Below are positions 11,744 through 24,529 of a DNA stretch of 64,000 nt, one piece after another. The DNA comes from Aquatica leii (Eukaryota; Arthropoda; Insecta; Coleoptera; Lampyridae): the NCBI GenBank assembly GCA_035610365.1, contig CM069432.1, forward strand, positions 106,535,529 through 106,599,528. The letters are read 5' to 3'. Numbering within the stretch: position 1 is the first letter of the stretch; every line of letters begins with the position of its first letter. A program made the translations under genes and the position numbers. A model generated the notes under the pieces. The model saw only the letters and a list, made by a program, of their open reading frames with translations, ran no database searches and had not been told where the DNA came from.

Positions 11744-12092
11744 AAAATATATAGTTAAATTAACCACAATTTTTAGTTCCAGCAGGTCCACTCCTATTTT
11801 TAGTAAATTTATCAAAACCTATGGAACCAACTTCAACAACAGCATAACTGTCAAACTGTACTACATTAATTGTAACAACAACAACATTTTGATACATGAT
11901 TTTCTAAAACTGCAATAATTGACATTATATGAGTTATTTCTACAACGTATTTTGTAAATTTACTGCTTATTGACCTAGCATTATCCCATCAGTAAAAGTA
12001 ACTAAAAAATACAGTTGCTATTTACTCTAACTAAGTAACTATTAAAATGTTGTTAAATAAAAGTGAAATTAACAAAATTTTTTTTTACTGTG
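11736..12092. mobile_element. 357-bp MITE, CACAGTAAAAAA ends, TA duplication
   Basis: CACAGTAAAAAA at 11736 and its reverse complement TTTTTTACTGTG ending at 12092 form a perfect 12-bp terminal inverted repeat. TA dinucleotides flank both sides (11734-11735, 12093-12094). No coding capacity. It interrupts the Harbinger relic and so is younger than it. It resembles other CACTG/CACAG elements with TA targets in this window (40156, 45210). Confidence 0.7.
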
Positions 12093-12148
12093 TATACATT
12101 TTTATGTAGTTAATAATATATAGATAAATATGCAAAGTGTTAAATTTC

Positions 12149-12400
12149 TCAATTAAAGTTATTTGCAATAAAATTGTCTAAAGGTATACGTTCTTGATTT
12201 AGTCCGTTTTCTTCTATTATTGCATCGTTATCTATTTCTATTTCTGCTTGCTGATTGAATGAATTAGGTTGAGATAGATTATTCTGCCTACACATATTAT
12301 GCAACACACTACAGGCATAAATGATTTTAGCAGCACTTATCTGGTTGTATTGTAATGTTCTATGACGCAAAAGACAACAAAAGCACAAGATTTACGAATT
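12149..12400 (-). pseudogene. PIF/Harbinger (HARBI1-like) transposase C-terminus
   Basis: The minus strand encodes about 79 residues beginning around 'FCCLLRHRTLQYNQISAAKI' and 'IYACSVLHNMCRQNNL', followed by an acidic tail with a stop at 12149. The pattern 'LRHR.LxYxPxxAxKIIxACxVLHNxC' is the end of the DDE_Tnp_4 domain of Harbinger transposases and host HARBI1. The catalytic acidic triad lies upstream in the family and is not recognisable here. It therefore is a C-terminal relic of a nuclease that inserted at 3-bp targets. The surrounding 10714-12706 repeat boundaries support an element origin rather than a host gene. Confidence 0.65.
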
Positions 12401-12719
12401 CCAGTTACTAATGACAGCTCAATTAGATTCGTTTAGAAACTGTATCATAACGAATGCTGACGATGTTGTCAACGAATTTATAATGAAATTGAGACGTACT
12501 GAATACGAATAAAAAATTTACGAAATTTTGATAATATAACGATCGTTATAACTTAACGAGAAACTTACATAAAAAAGCTGTTATTAGTAATAAATGTAGT
12601 ACCAATGTTATACTACTCTTTTTTTTAATTTTCTCAAAAAAGAATATAATATAACAAAAAATAATGTACGTTACTCTTGTCAAAAGTTTGATAACATAAC
12701 ACAATTACTAATTTATCCA

Positions 12720-14262
12720 GGTATATTAGTAGGTTTCGGTGTATTATGTTATTTTAGTATACATTTTTTTAAAGTTTAATGAACTTGTCTATAAAGCGTA
12801 TAAAAAATAAAATTTTTGTACTGCTTGAAACAAAACAAATTTAGCTTTTATTTATTGTAAATCAAAGGATTTACAAAATGCGTTACTACGCAAATACAGT
12901 CCTCTTTTTTTATAATCCGTTATTTAGGCGTGGTGTAGGCCGTTGTTTTGTTCAACAAAATTACAAATTATTATATGAACTAAAGCAATAAAAGGCATGA
13001 CTGTAACAAATAAGTTTTTTATTAATAGTTTTAGCGTAGATCATATAAAACTTTTTGATTGTAAACAAATATCTAATAAATAAATATGTATAATACAAAT
13101 AAATAATAATATTATAAATATAATCACTAAAAGCCCATTAATAAATAAATTGTAAATTTTCTAAGTAAAAATTAAACAAGAATACTACGTTTACGGAATT
13201 TATGATTATTAATTATTATTAAAAAACAATTAGTAAAAAAAACGAACCTGTATTATAAGCACATTTCAAAAGGATTATGTTGGTTAAATAATTATGTGTT
13301 ACGTATTCCTTAGAGCATTGTATTTTTAGATTATAAAACGAAACTAAGTAACCATCAAATCCCTATATATACATACTTTTAATACTTACATTATCCTATA
13401 AGCACCACGAAGAAGCTGTTTAATTGAAACTCACTTTAATTAACGAGATACGACTAGGAATTTATTCTGTACATAGGTGTTAAAAATTAATTATTTATTA
13501 ATTAATTTAACTGTAGCGTATATAGTAAATAAAAAACATAATCTTTTTTGAATTCCAATAAACGCTATTGATTTATTATGTTTAACATTTTTTTTACATA
13601 ATATAGCAGCATGTGTTGTCTTAAATTTTTTTTTATGGGGTTATTGTACATTGTTTAAGAAAACAAGTAGAATTTGACATCACAAAATTCCAAGTTCTAT
13701 TGATTAATTTTTATTCCCAATTTGCAAAATTTAGTTTGTTACTAAGCTATGCTTAAATTTAATAATAGATACAAGAATTGCTGTGGGTTTGTCATAAATT
13801 GATAAGAAACGACATCAAATGATAAAAATGTTTTGCTAGTATGACATCCTTACTCTGGTTTACTGTTTGCTATATTTACTATTCAAAGATTTATTAAACA
13901 GATTACTACTTTTGTCTAAAGTTCTGCCGTTCTAAACAATATTTATTGTAATAAATGTTTGACGTAAATTTTACAATAAAATAAATTGTCTGTAAGAACA
14001 AAAATGTTGACTTAGTATAAATAAATAGGTTAATACGTTTACTAAAAAGTGTACACCTTCATTCTATTTTCTAAGTAAAGCCTGCAAATCTGTCTCCAAT
14101 CAATAAAAATCCTTGTAAATTCAAGTATAATGTTTACATTTTCAATACACTTGTAAGTACCTAAAAAAATGTATTTATTTTTTTACAAAAACAAAAACTA
14201 TAGAATATAAAACATATGTAAGACAATGTAAAAGGAAAAGGAAAATAAAAATGTAACAAAAA
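12720..14262. other. AT-rich intergenic sequence, nothing recognised
   Basis: Very AT-rich with frequent A/T homopolymers; no ORF above background and no paired repeat noticed. Confidence 0.5.
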
Positions 14263-14558
14263 AATTGTTTTGTGCTGTCAACATCGAAAACGCCAATATT
14301 TTTTTGTTAGTGTTATTACGTAACAGGCAAAAAAACCTCTAGAGCGCCAAAATTAAAAGTAGAAATTTGCATAAAACTAAGTGTTCAAAGTTAGTTATTA
14401 TATTAGAATAAAAACAATGTGACAGTTAGTAGTAAATGTAGTAACAATATTATATTTCTAGTGATTTCGCATTAAAAAAAAATTTTTAAACTGTAATTTT
14501 ATAAAAAGCAATACAGAAAACGACGTTACTTTTGTCGAAAGTTTAATAGCCTAACTCA
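14263..14558 (+). mobile_element. Short deletion derivative of the Harbinger element
   Basis: The first about 160 bp match 10714-10868 (shared 'TAAAACTAAGTGTTCAAAGT' and 'TTATTATATTAGAA'). The rest matches 12588-12706 ('AGTAATAAATGTAGTA.CAAT', 'AAGTTT.ATA.C.TAAC'). The roughly 1.7 kb of interior present in the long copy is absent. It is therefore a MITE-like non-autonomous version in the same orientation. Confidence 0.65.
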
Positions 14559-14570
14559 CTCAAATACAAC

Positions 14571-17100
14571 GCTCGGCCGTAAATCCTCGCGTTTCTAAAT
14601 ATTTGTTATTCTATGCTTTACTTTCAATGCTTGTTGTGTTAATTATTATTATTTATAAAGTACGTAACAGAAGTATAAAACACTAAAAATATCTCTGTCA
14701 AATTAACAGTAGATTTAGCTTCGCACTTAACTTTTTTTTTGTAAATAAAAATCCTTTTACTTTTTTTGTTTCGAAAGTTTGCCAAATGCTTCAATACATC
14801 TCTTGATAGTTTTTATATACCAAGTTTTATCATATAATACTGATTTCTAATCAATGCACTAATGTTTTGTTAATTGATGTTGTGTTATCCCCGAATTTAA
14901 TATTACGCGTACTGCTTGAAAAACTTTTTTGTCATCTTCAGGTGTCGTAGATGATATGAATTAAAAAAATTAATTTTGTTGATTTTTCATTTGACTAAAA
15001 TTTATTTAAACATTGCTTATAATAAAACGTCACAAACGGTCTACACTGACCGTATTTTTTATATCTTCTAATAACCAACATAAAGATAATTTTTTAACAC
15101 TTAGGGAGGGTGTCAGTATCCGATTTGCTTTAAATAAACTTTCACAAAAATTCTTTAATTTTTTTTAATTCTCGTGTAGAAAATGTCACAAAAATGTATA
15201 ACTAAGCTATTTTCTGAATTATTCAAATAGTTTTCTCCGGTTTTCTTATTTTTCAATTTTATTGACAAAACTCAACATTTTATCAACATTTACCGTTTTA
15301 ATGACTAATGAGTCATTATGTCGTCTTTCTCCTTCGTCTTCCATTTTGTCATCGTTTAATTTTTTTTTAGATTTTCAATAAATGCATCTGCTATTGTAGA
15401 TAGGTATTGAAATCTAATTTTAACGGTTATCATGGATCTCAGTTTTCAGATTTCGTAAATTTGTTACAGCATCTATCAAAGCATTTGACACTATATTTTC
15501 TATGTAGGTATCGGAAAATCCATGCTTATTAAAAGATAACGATGTGTAATGTTTGTGTTTCCGCAACTTTTGTATTTATTCTCGAGAACAATATAACTGC
15601 TTTGAAATCGTTAAAAATATTGTTTACTGCTTTAATTTTGCATACTTGGTGTAAATAATGTAATTACCCACTGTTGAAAATGTCAAAGTAATTAATCATG
15701 TGACTTAATAATCTTCTTTTAGGTTTGGCAAACAAATAGCGAGAGAACAAACATGTGCGTTAAATTAGTATTTTAACAAAAATTAAAAGGTATCTTAATT
15801 ATTGCAAACATAACAGTTAGTTGTTATAAAGGTTTTTCCAACTTTATAACTTGGATCATATTCAATATCGATAATATATATGCGAGATTTCATATTAAAA
15901 GTCATTTTCATATTAATCTGCTGCTGAAAGTTTATTTAGTCTTTCGCTTATAAATCTGACATTATTAATAAATGTGTTTTAAAAAATCTTTAATTAAACG
16001 TTATAAGTGGGAATAATACTAGTAGAAAATAAAATGCAATGGTTCAAGAATCTTGTTTGTAACTTCGTTATGCAATTTACACACTTGCAACAAGCACACA
16101 AAGCAAAACACTAAACATCACATAAAAAAACATAATGCGCATGCGTCCTTTTATAGTATATTAAAGAGCTAGTTTTATAAGGGATCATTTTAGCTCACGA
16201 GACCAAGGTTTAGAAAACTACCCGCGAAACGAGGAGTTTTCTAATGGTCGACTGCGCCAAAATGTCTTATGAAACGTATACTGTGTACTATTTTTTTCAT
16301 TTTGAAAATTATATCTAAAAATAAATGTAAGTTACATAATACTTTTATTTTATTGATTAAGAAAAATTATTTTTTTTAATAATAATTTGGCAACATTTCA
16401 AAATTGATATGTTGGATAGTTGGATTGCTGTATTTTAATTTTCAAATATCAGTATTGCCAATCTAACAAAACCACAGTTCAGGTACTATAAAGTGTCAAT
16501 TTTTGAAATCCTTAATAAATCTATAATACATCCCAGTACATCCTTCGTACATCTTCAAAATTTTAAAGAAATCCGCGTACATACATATAAATTTCTAGGA
16601 AGTCTTAATAAAAATCCTCGTGTACACCATAAATCTTCATGTGTTTGAATTTGAATGTAAATATGAATTTCTATTAGCTTGATTTTATTGTTATAAACAC
16701 TTTCTTACTTTTTACATTTCTTTGTAATTTTGTTACTACTATTAAATTTATTATATTTATATTTATATGAACTTTGCACTTCTAATGAAAACTATACGAA
16801 AAATGAACATAGCGTTTAAATATGAGTTTATAATATACCGTGATATACATAACACATTCAAAAAAATGTTTATATGACAATTGTATAACACTGATCCGTT
16901 TACAAAGTATTTGGAAACTTTAAAACGCTAATTGAAAAGAATAGAATATTCTGTATTCAAATAACTAAAGCATTCGAAGGAAGATTGATTCAGTTTTTAA
17001 ATTGAGTCGAAAGTGTTAAGAAGACTTTTGCGGTTTAAATAAAAAAATTGTTTAGTGCGTGTGTTAGATAAGTAAAAGTGCATCAACCAAAAATAAAAAC
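14571..17100. other. AT-rich intergenic sequence, no gene recognised
   Basis: Nothing convincing on either strand. One composite palindromic AP-1-like site (ATGACTAATGAGTCAT, about 15300) was noted but has no gene context. Confidence 0.45.
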
Positions 17101-17118
17101 CAGCTCTATACCAAACTT

Positions 17119-17472
17119 CAAGTAATTAGGACTTTTGGTTCGAGAGTTATCGTGGGTACATCCAAAGATAATTTAAATAAGATGCAGCACTCCGTATATA
17201 AACAAGTCAAGAGAAATTAGAGAAAAATAGTTATTTTTTAACGTAGCTTGCTTTCCTTTCAAGTTACTAGGACTTTTAGTTCGAGAGTTATCGTGGGTAC
17301 ATCATTACACATAGACACAGACACATACACACACACATACACAGACACCCAAGTTTTTTTTGTCAAAAATACATTTTTCTGATTCAGGAGACCTTAAAAC
17401 GTAAAATTATGCAACAAAATTTTTTTGAAAAAAAATTGCGATCGTTATACTTTTCTTATAGGAAAGTAAAAA
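17119..17472. repeat. Dispersed-repeat fragment with duplicated 44-bp unit and (AC)n
   Basis: Two near-identical units (shared 'GTTCGAGAGTTATCGTGGGT') lie at 17119-17162 and 17260-17303, 141 bases apart. They are followed by an imperfect (AC)n stretch (17307-17350), a T-rich block and 'TTGCGATCGTTATACTTTTC'. This resembles a non-autonomous repeat common in arthropod genomes, but I cannot name the family. No coding potential. Confidence 0.45.
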
Positions 17473-18620
17473 TAATGCACCAAGTTAGCTCACATAAATT
17501 TATTAATATTAAAACACGCAAATATATAATATAAAAAATAAACAATGAGACAATTTATACTGGGTTATTCACGCTATACGGATAGAATATTGTGACCAAA
17601 ATACGGGATTTTCAAGAAGTTTCAATTTTGAGATATATAAAAGTTTATTGTGGTTACTTTTTAATAATTTTCATATTATACAGGGTGTTGCAAAAACCGT
17701 AAAAGTATTAAAGTTGTGTTTAAATAAAACTTCCTGATTCTTTTCTAACTAAAGCTTTAACCTTTCCAAAAAAAATGTTTAAATAAGTATGGTAATAATT
17801 ACTCTGATGGTTTTAAAATAAATATTGTGTTTAACTTTGTGTTAATTTTTAAGGATAATTTTGAATTGTTTGAGCTTTTTCCGCCTTCAGTAATTTTTTT
17901 TTACAGCTTAATTAATTTTTTTTTTTTTTTGAAATTTTCATTTTTTGGTTTGGTTTAATAATCGGCCTAGAGGAATTTTGTCGTTTTACTGGTAGTGTTT
18001 AGTGAAGTTTTACAATACCTTTTGTTTTTAAATGATTTCCTAAACTTTTTTAATTTTTTTTATTGACAAAATAAAAAGGTCTTGTTTTAATAGTTACAGT
18101 TGAGCTTAACGTAATTATTATTTGCGAGTGATCTAAAGTCAAATCAAAGTTTTTTCTTGCGTTAAAATTATTTGAATTAATATTTTTGATAATATTAAAG
18201 TCTATGACATTCAACATTTTGTTTGTATTAGTAGTCCTATAACTGTGTTTGCCAGTTGCCCAAACAACTCTGCCTGTTCTTTAATTGTGTTGTAGGGAAC
18301 AATACGTTCCTGTAACAGTTACTAATCCGTACTTATTTTGGATGACAATACTTTATGCTTAAATATATTAAGTCTAAAATTATTTTGTTTTATGATGTTT
18401 ATAGAGCTTTTAACAATGACAGAACTACATCCGTATGATCTTTCTTTGGAATGTGTAATGCGTAACCTGCGTTTAAAGTTTTATGTTTTTTTCATGACAA
18501 ACCCTCTTATTGGCCATCATTTTAATTTGATGTTTGCTTTTAGTCAAGGTTTATATATTGTTAATGAATTAGTTGGACATATTTTATATCAAATCTTAAG
18601 CTTTTGCGGTTGTTATGTTT
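17473..18620. other. AT-rich spacer with a mariner-type end at 17679
   Basis: TACAGGGTGTTGCAAAAACC at about 17680 looks like the outer end of a Tc1/mariner-type or related TIR element, but no partner end was found. An ORF of 94 codons at 18338-18622 (Phe/Leu-rich) matches no family I recognise and is treated as chance. Confidence 0.35.
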
Positions 18621-18621
18621 A

Positions 18622-19055
18622 AAATTATAAGCCACTTTCAGCTTAGACCGCCTCGTAGTTAAACACCCAGACTTAGTCTTGTCATAGTCTCTTCTTGAGA
18701 GCCAAAACAAGAAGTAGAACTTGGCCTTTGCCGTATTGTCGTTCGTGAACCCAAACAAACTAACGTTTCGCAAGACATTGCAGCTTGCATCTTTAGAGTG
18801 GTAAATGTCACAGTGACGTTTTGCAAGACATTGCAGCTTGCATCTTCAGAGTGGTAAATGTCACAGTGACATTTACCACTCTGAAGATGCAAGCTGCAAT
18901 GTCTTGCAAAACGTCAGTTTGTTTGGGTTCACGAACGACAATACGGCAAAGGCCAAGATCTACTTCTTGTTTGGCTCTCAAGAAGAGACTATGACCAAGC
19001 TTAAGTCTAAGTGTTTTACTACGACGCGGTCTAAACCGAAAGTCGCTTATAATTT
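18622..19055. repeat. About 430-bp palindrome with hammerhead-like cores (Penelope type)
   Basis: Two arms (about 18622-18770 and 18911-19055) are inverted copies. The perfect centre is at 18865 (AAATGTCACAGTGACATTT). The left arm also carries a 53-bp tandem duplication (18764-18816, 18817-18869). Each unit contains CTGAAGA or CTAAAGA, a GCAAG/CTTGC hairpin, then AAAAC or GAAAC and GTC/GTT. That is the layout of the hammerhead ribozymes found in terminal repeats of Penelope-like retroelements. ORFs across it are shadows. Confidence 0.55.
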
Positions 19056-21400
19056 TATATTTCATATCATCATCCGTCATTTATCTTCGCACCGTAGCGA
19101 GTGTACATTACCAGGCGTGTTGTCTGGTTTTCAAAGTCCAGAAAGCTTTTTGAACCATAAACCTTCCTTTGATTTTGACGTTTACTTTTGTTGTATTGTT
19201 ATTTTCGAATTTTCCAAATCAGTCAAGAATTTCTATTCTGCGTTAATCCACTTATTATCCCTAAGCACCAGTAAAACCTCATTTATGTTAAGTACTAAAA
19301 TATTAATACAATGCAAAATTATACAAAATTGCAAAAAATATATAAATGACTAACAATTAGGGTAATTTTATAATGTTGAATATCATGCAAAACATAAAAC
19401 AAAAGTTTCTTTTATAATGTAGTAGTTAAAAATAATAAAACTCGAGTATCGACCTATTGCGTTTTAACAAGATTATCATGAAAGGTTCGTTTTTTCTACT
19501 TACATTATCTATTATTAAAAGGTGTGTAGCATTGAATTTGTATTCCGGTGATTTTTAATTTTCTTGTTTTAAACGAGAATGTATCGTAAAGCTTAATTTT
19601 AAATAACGCGTTTAGATATTTAACTGTAAATTGCTGCGTAGACGTATAGATAATAAATTTACCATTATTAAATCTTTTATTAATTGGAACACATTTTGTA
19701 AACAAACGGAATTTTTTAGAAAATAATTGATATTGTGTTTTTGTATTAACGTTATCGTTAAAATGGAAAACAACAGAAATACAAAACAAACATTTAAGCT
19801 TTAAAAAGTAAAATGAACTTTTGTTTATTGCATTAAGACCTAATATATTTTATGGGTATATTAAATTAATACTTTTATTAACACACACATTGTGTATTTG
19901 TTTTTATTTAATATATGTATTTATTTTTTTTTTTTTTTTTTGAGTATATGTAATGTTTATTTTACAGAGGTTTTGGTAACGCCAAGGGCAAGTTGTCACG
20001 TAATCATTTATCTTGTGTAATGTTTTAAGGAAGATTTCTAATGTGTATGAATTTTATTTTTATATATGTTTTAGTTTTACAATAAAAAACATAAAGACAA
20101 CTTAGGTAAGCTGAGAATTGTAAGTATTTTATGTTCTGTATGCATTTTGAAGTAGTATGAAAACAAGCTATTTCAAAATTTTTTTTATTCAATATTCAAT
20201 TCAAGAAATAACTAGAAAAAAAACTTTTGTAAACCGAGCTTAGCAAAATGTAATAAAAAATATATGAGCAATTTCATTGAGTGATTAAGACCGTTATTTA
20301 AAGTAACTTTTAACAGTATAATTAAGTTTATTTAAGCAAAATAATGATAGTGTGTTTATATTGTATTTAGTAATATTAGTAAACTGTTTGAATAAATACA
20401 GTTTGTGAATGTATACGGTCTATAAAGTTTTACGTGATTAATATTTTTAATAAAATTACTAAAAAATCTTAATGTAATTAAAATAGAGCAAAGCGACAGA
20501 ATCACTCAATTAGAGATAAAAGCGTTTACTTTTTATAAATCTAAAGTTATGAAAAATGGCCACCGAATTGGTAAAAAAACATTTTTTTTTACTTTTAAAT
20601 TGCCGATTTTAGTTACCTTACCACGTAAACATACTAAAAACTGCTAAAATAAATTAAAAACTATATTTAACTATAAACACAAAAACATGTTTATTGTGTA
20701 CTATGTAATAATAATGTAACAAAATGCTGTAAGCTAATAAAAAGTAAATGTAAATCAATCATTGTTATGGAAAATATAAATAAAACTTTTATACTTTTAC
20801 TGATACAATATTTAATCAAATGCGCTAGGATTTATTATAAGCTCTCAATTTATCCATCCGAAAGTGACGATTCAGATATTATTTATTTTTATTGATGTTT
20901 TAGTAATCCTAAAGATTTAAGTGTTATATTGCATGAATTAATAGCATTTCGTATAAACAGATTTATTTAAAAAAAAAACAAGAACAACAAGAATTTTAGT
21001 ATTTCTTCGTCTTCAAATATTGCTTTACAATAAAATGGCTTCTAAACGAATAATTTTTGTTTGAGAACCAGAATGTAAAGTTTAATCGTAAAGTTATTGC
21101 AACGTTTAACCTAATTTTTGTCTAGAAGTTTGATATGTCTTACATATTACAAAAGTTATTATTTTTATTAATTTATAAAGAAATCATATTAATGTGCAAA
21201 CAATTGTACCTACTTAAGTTATTACAATTACGTTTTAGATAAGATGCTGTATTAAATTGAAAAGTTAATTTATAATAATGTTATATCATACATATATTAT
21301 GTATAGTTAGCATAAACAAAGAAGTGAGACGATAAGACGTGACTGGCGTTGCTTTACTTTGAACATTTAATTAAAAATTGTTAGGGATAAAGTAAAGTAT
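19056..21400. other. AT-rich sequence, no gene recognised
   Basis: A 94-codon minus ORF at 19505-19789 and a 42-codon plus ORF at 20768-20896 (MENINKTFILLLIQYLIK.., acidic 'SESDDSD') have no recognisable domain. A 17-T run lies near 19925. The sequence just right of the palindrome may be more of the same retroelement but could not be identified. Confidence 0.4.
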
Positions 21401-21410
21401 AAAAACGGCA

Positions 21411-21600
21411 ACTGCAAATAACTATAACAACCAGAAACGTTGTAAGTTGATTTTAACCCGCATAATTCTAAAGACTTAAATAAAATTGTGAGATAAAGCC
21501 ACAACGTAAAAAACATTAATAGTAACGCAATGTCAATGCAATTGTTGAATTGCCACTAGAGTGAACTTAAAAATAACGGTTTTACCTTTTTAGGGCTCAT
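21411..21600 (+). repeat. Diverged relative of the MITE at 60154-60387
   Basis: It shares with that MITE, in the same order, a 'TTT.AACCCGC' block, 'GATAAA.CCACAAC.TAAAAA', 'GCAATGTCAATGC.ATTGT' and 'CCACTAGAGTG'. Its ends are worn: the AATAGCTATAAACGG end is only partly visible ('AATAACTATAA', and again at 21733 'AATAGCTATAACGG'). Confidence 0.5.
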
Positions 21601-21850
21601 TAGCATAAGAAAACACGCTTCAATATATTCCTACAATTGCATCGACAAACCTTATAGTTTATTATTCAACTACAATAAGGGTAACCATCTCATGGTCAAA
21701 GTTACTATATATAAAAAATAACTGTAATAGCTATAACGGCAAAACATTGTAAGTTGATGAAAAACACACTATAATTTGGTAGTTTCGGTTATACCGGAAA
21801 TAAAGATTCACAGATTTAGCTTGGTTTTCTAATTCTTAGCTTGCAATTAA

Positions 21851-22978
21851 GACAAATTTTCAAAAAATCAAATCAAGCTTTTAAATAATTAAGCCAACTA
21901 CAATATTAGCCAAGCCAAGCTTTTACAGGTCAAACTATCAAGCTTTTACCAAGTTTTCAAGCTCTTGAAAATAATATTATTTTGATGTAAAACTTATACT
22001 TCAAAATATAGTTCATCAAAAGCACACACAAATCACAATAGCAAACAGCGCCAACTGAAAAAATTAAAACAAAAATTAAACAACTTCTAAATTTGAGTTC
22101 TAAGAAAACTAAATTTATTATTTATACTTTTTACATTGCAACGTTTTTTGTTTATTTAGCTGAACCTTTGTTTTGGTTACAACCGCAGATAAGCATAATC
22201 GAGTACACAAAGTACACTTTGTTATGTTAGATCAATGTAAGTACAAAAAAAATAAAGATTGATATTTCTTGTAATTATTTTATTAACAATTTATTTTGTA
22301 AATAACGAATAATTAAAAAAAAACATAATTAACGCAATGCATGAAGACGTTTTAAAATACGGATCTTACAGCAATTACCACTCGGTTAAAATCATGAGTT
22401 AATTATTATTTGAATAGACAAAACCGGCATGTAAACTTAATTGCAATTATCACCTTAAACCAAACCAAAAAAAAAATGTATTTACACCACAAGAAAACTT
22501 TTCCTTAAGTTTGTAGTCGTTTATCAAAAACACGCTGTGTACTAAGTTGCCTCATATCTACAGATCAATTAGAAGTCAAACGTGTACGCGTCATCAAGTA
22601 TACACATTCAAACCTCGCATCGTAAGTACTCTGTAAAGCCAGTATTGTGTGATTATAACCCTGCTTACTACACGTGAATAAACCTAGCATTGCTATAACT
22701 ATAAAATTGTGTAATTGTTATTATAAAATTAATTATTAGATAATTAAGTAGATGCAACTATAAATTTGTGTTTATTTATTAATTTTTCTCTGACACCCAC
22801 GTAGAAGTATAGATCACATCTGATTTGGTATACTAGACGTTCCAAACCCATAAACTACTTTTGCGGAAGAACTAAGAAAAACTTGGAAATAGCTTAAAAG
22901 CTTGACAACCAAGCTAAGCTTATATCTACTAACATTAAACCAAAAGCTTTTATTTTTGAAAATTTTTTTCTGCCTTAG
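21851..22978. mobile_element. TIR element with AAGCTT-rich ends of about 120 bp
   Basis: The left block (21851-21975) and the reverse complement of the right block (about 22860-22978) share 'AAATTTTCAAAAA', repeated 'CAAGCTTTTA' and 'AAGC(T/C)AAG' sub-motifs. This fits a non-autonomous DNA transposon with repetitive ends. No target duplication was resolved and the interior has no coding signal. Boundaries are approximate. Confidence 0.35.
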
Positions 22979-24529
22979 AGAAAAACTTTAAAGAAAACGG
23001 CTGTTCCGACAATTAATTTATGTGTTACCAAAAAAAAGTTAATGAAACAAAACTATTTTTACTGTTCAATTAAAAAATTCATTCATCAAATAGCAAACGA
23101 GATTTATTTTTTGTGGAGGTTTTCTTCTGTTTAAGTGAAAAATATTTAAAGCTTTATGAGGTTTAAACGTATTTTTTTACTTTTACAATATTATAAATAA
23201 TAAGAAAATCAACAACTCATTCATAAAAAAAAATATTTGCACTATTGCCATTTCTTATTAAATCAAAAGTTGACGCCCAAACAACACATACCCATCTAAA
23301 TGTAATTTAATAGACGTCTAAAACCATCTACGAACGTCTAAATAAAAAAGTTGATAGGTAATAGACGTCTATTGTGGTATTAATTTTATTTAGACCTTAA
23401 ATTTACATAATTTAGACTACTTCTAAAGTTGCGAAAATCTTGTATCATAATTAGAGTTTTATAAATTTTACATAAAATAAATTCAGCAAAAGTTATTTCT
23501 AATGGACGTCTAAAATCTCACTTTATTTTACTACTTTTTAGTCACATGAGGAAAACATACGAAAACAACTTTTTGTTTGTTAGCAAAGAATAATTGTGCA
23601 AAAAGTAACATTCAATTGAAGTATTTATGATACCAAATACTTTAACGCATTATCAAGAAATTAAATAAACAACAGAAAATATATTTAATTACATTTTTGC
23701 GTAAAACAGAATATTAAAAACAAATTAATAGTCTTAAAATTATTATTTTTATGAGTGTGATATTTTCTTTTGCGATTACAGCGATTACAACGCTTATCTT
23801 ACAACGTTAAATCACTAGCACTCAGAGCGAATTCTTTCGAGTCTCGGTTATCAGTGTCAGATCACATCATTGTCGAAATTGCCAATTCATGCTTGTCAGA
23901 AGTAGGTGCAATAAGCGTTTTACTTTAACGAATTTATTAAAATTACGTTGTTCAATCCAGTGTGTGTGTATAAAAACCTGTGTAGTAGGTAAGTACTTAA
24001 ATAAGTGCAAACAAAAACGTTATGTTTTTTTGAATGCAAATTTGAACGTATTAAACCTTTTATTGCGAATCATCTCAATAACATCTAAATTTTTATTGCA
24101 TACAATTGATTAATACGCGTTGTATGTATGTTTAAGTTAAACATTTTCAGTATTTTACTTACATTGTAGTCTAAAAACGATAATGATAGCAATATGTGGA
24201 TGATTTTTTAACATTCACACAATTCTCTATGGTTTATTGGTTAGATGACCTTCAACAGCATCATAATGTAACGCTTATGAAGCGTTATACACGGTGATTA
24301 TCCCACAGTATAATGTAACGGTCTATGTTTATTTTGAGGTACTATATTAAATCTGCTGCGCTTGACATTGTTATCTGAAAACGAACTTAATTTCGAATTG
24401 AATTTACAACGCATTTTATACATGATTTATTAAACATCTAAATTAGTTTTTTACATACTATCTTCTATAATTTTTGATTGGAATATGTACGAGAAATAGT
24501 TTTTTTTTTCTAACCAAACGGCACATTAT

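Larger units (their letters stand above)
10714..12706. mobile_element. Decayed PIF/Harbinger DNA transposon
   Basis: The left about 155 bp (10714-10868) and right about 120 bp (12588-12706) both recur, joined together, in a short copy at 14263-14558. That defines the ends of a roughly 2-kb element. Inside are the C-terminus of a Harbinger DDE transposase (minus, 12149-12400) and a small plus-strand ORF at 11582 that may be the tail of the Myb/SANT-like partner protein typical of these elements. The ends are only weakly inverted. A MITE has inserted at 11736. Most of the transposase is missing or unreadable. Confidence 0.55.

Noticed and set aside
15290-15310. Composite AP-1-like palindrome
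   Set aside because: An isolated motif without promoter, TATA or gene nearby carries little information.
18338-18622. 94-codon hydrophobic ORF
   Set aside because: Phe/Leu/Met-rich composition is what T-rich DNA gives by chance; no receptor or transporter motif.
18561-19353. Overlapping ORFs on both strands, up to 171 codons
   Set aside because: The overlap follows from the palindrome; both arms read the same peptide (HSEDASCNVLQNV..), a by-product of the hammerhead repeat.
19505-19789. 94-codon minus ORF
   Set aside because: No recognisable domain, no upstream exon, and composition close to background.
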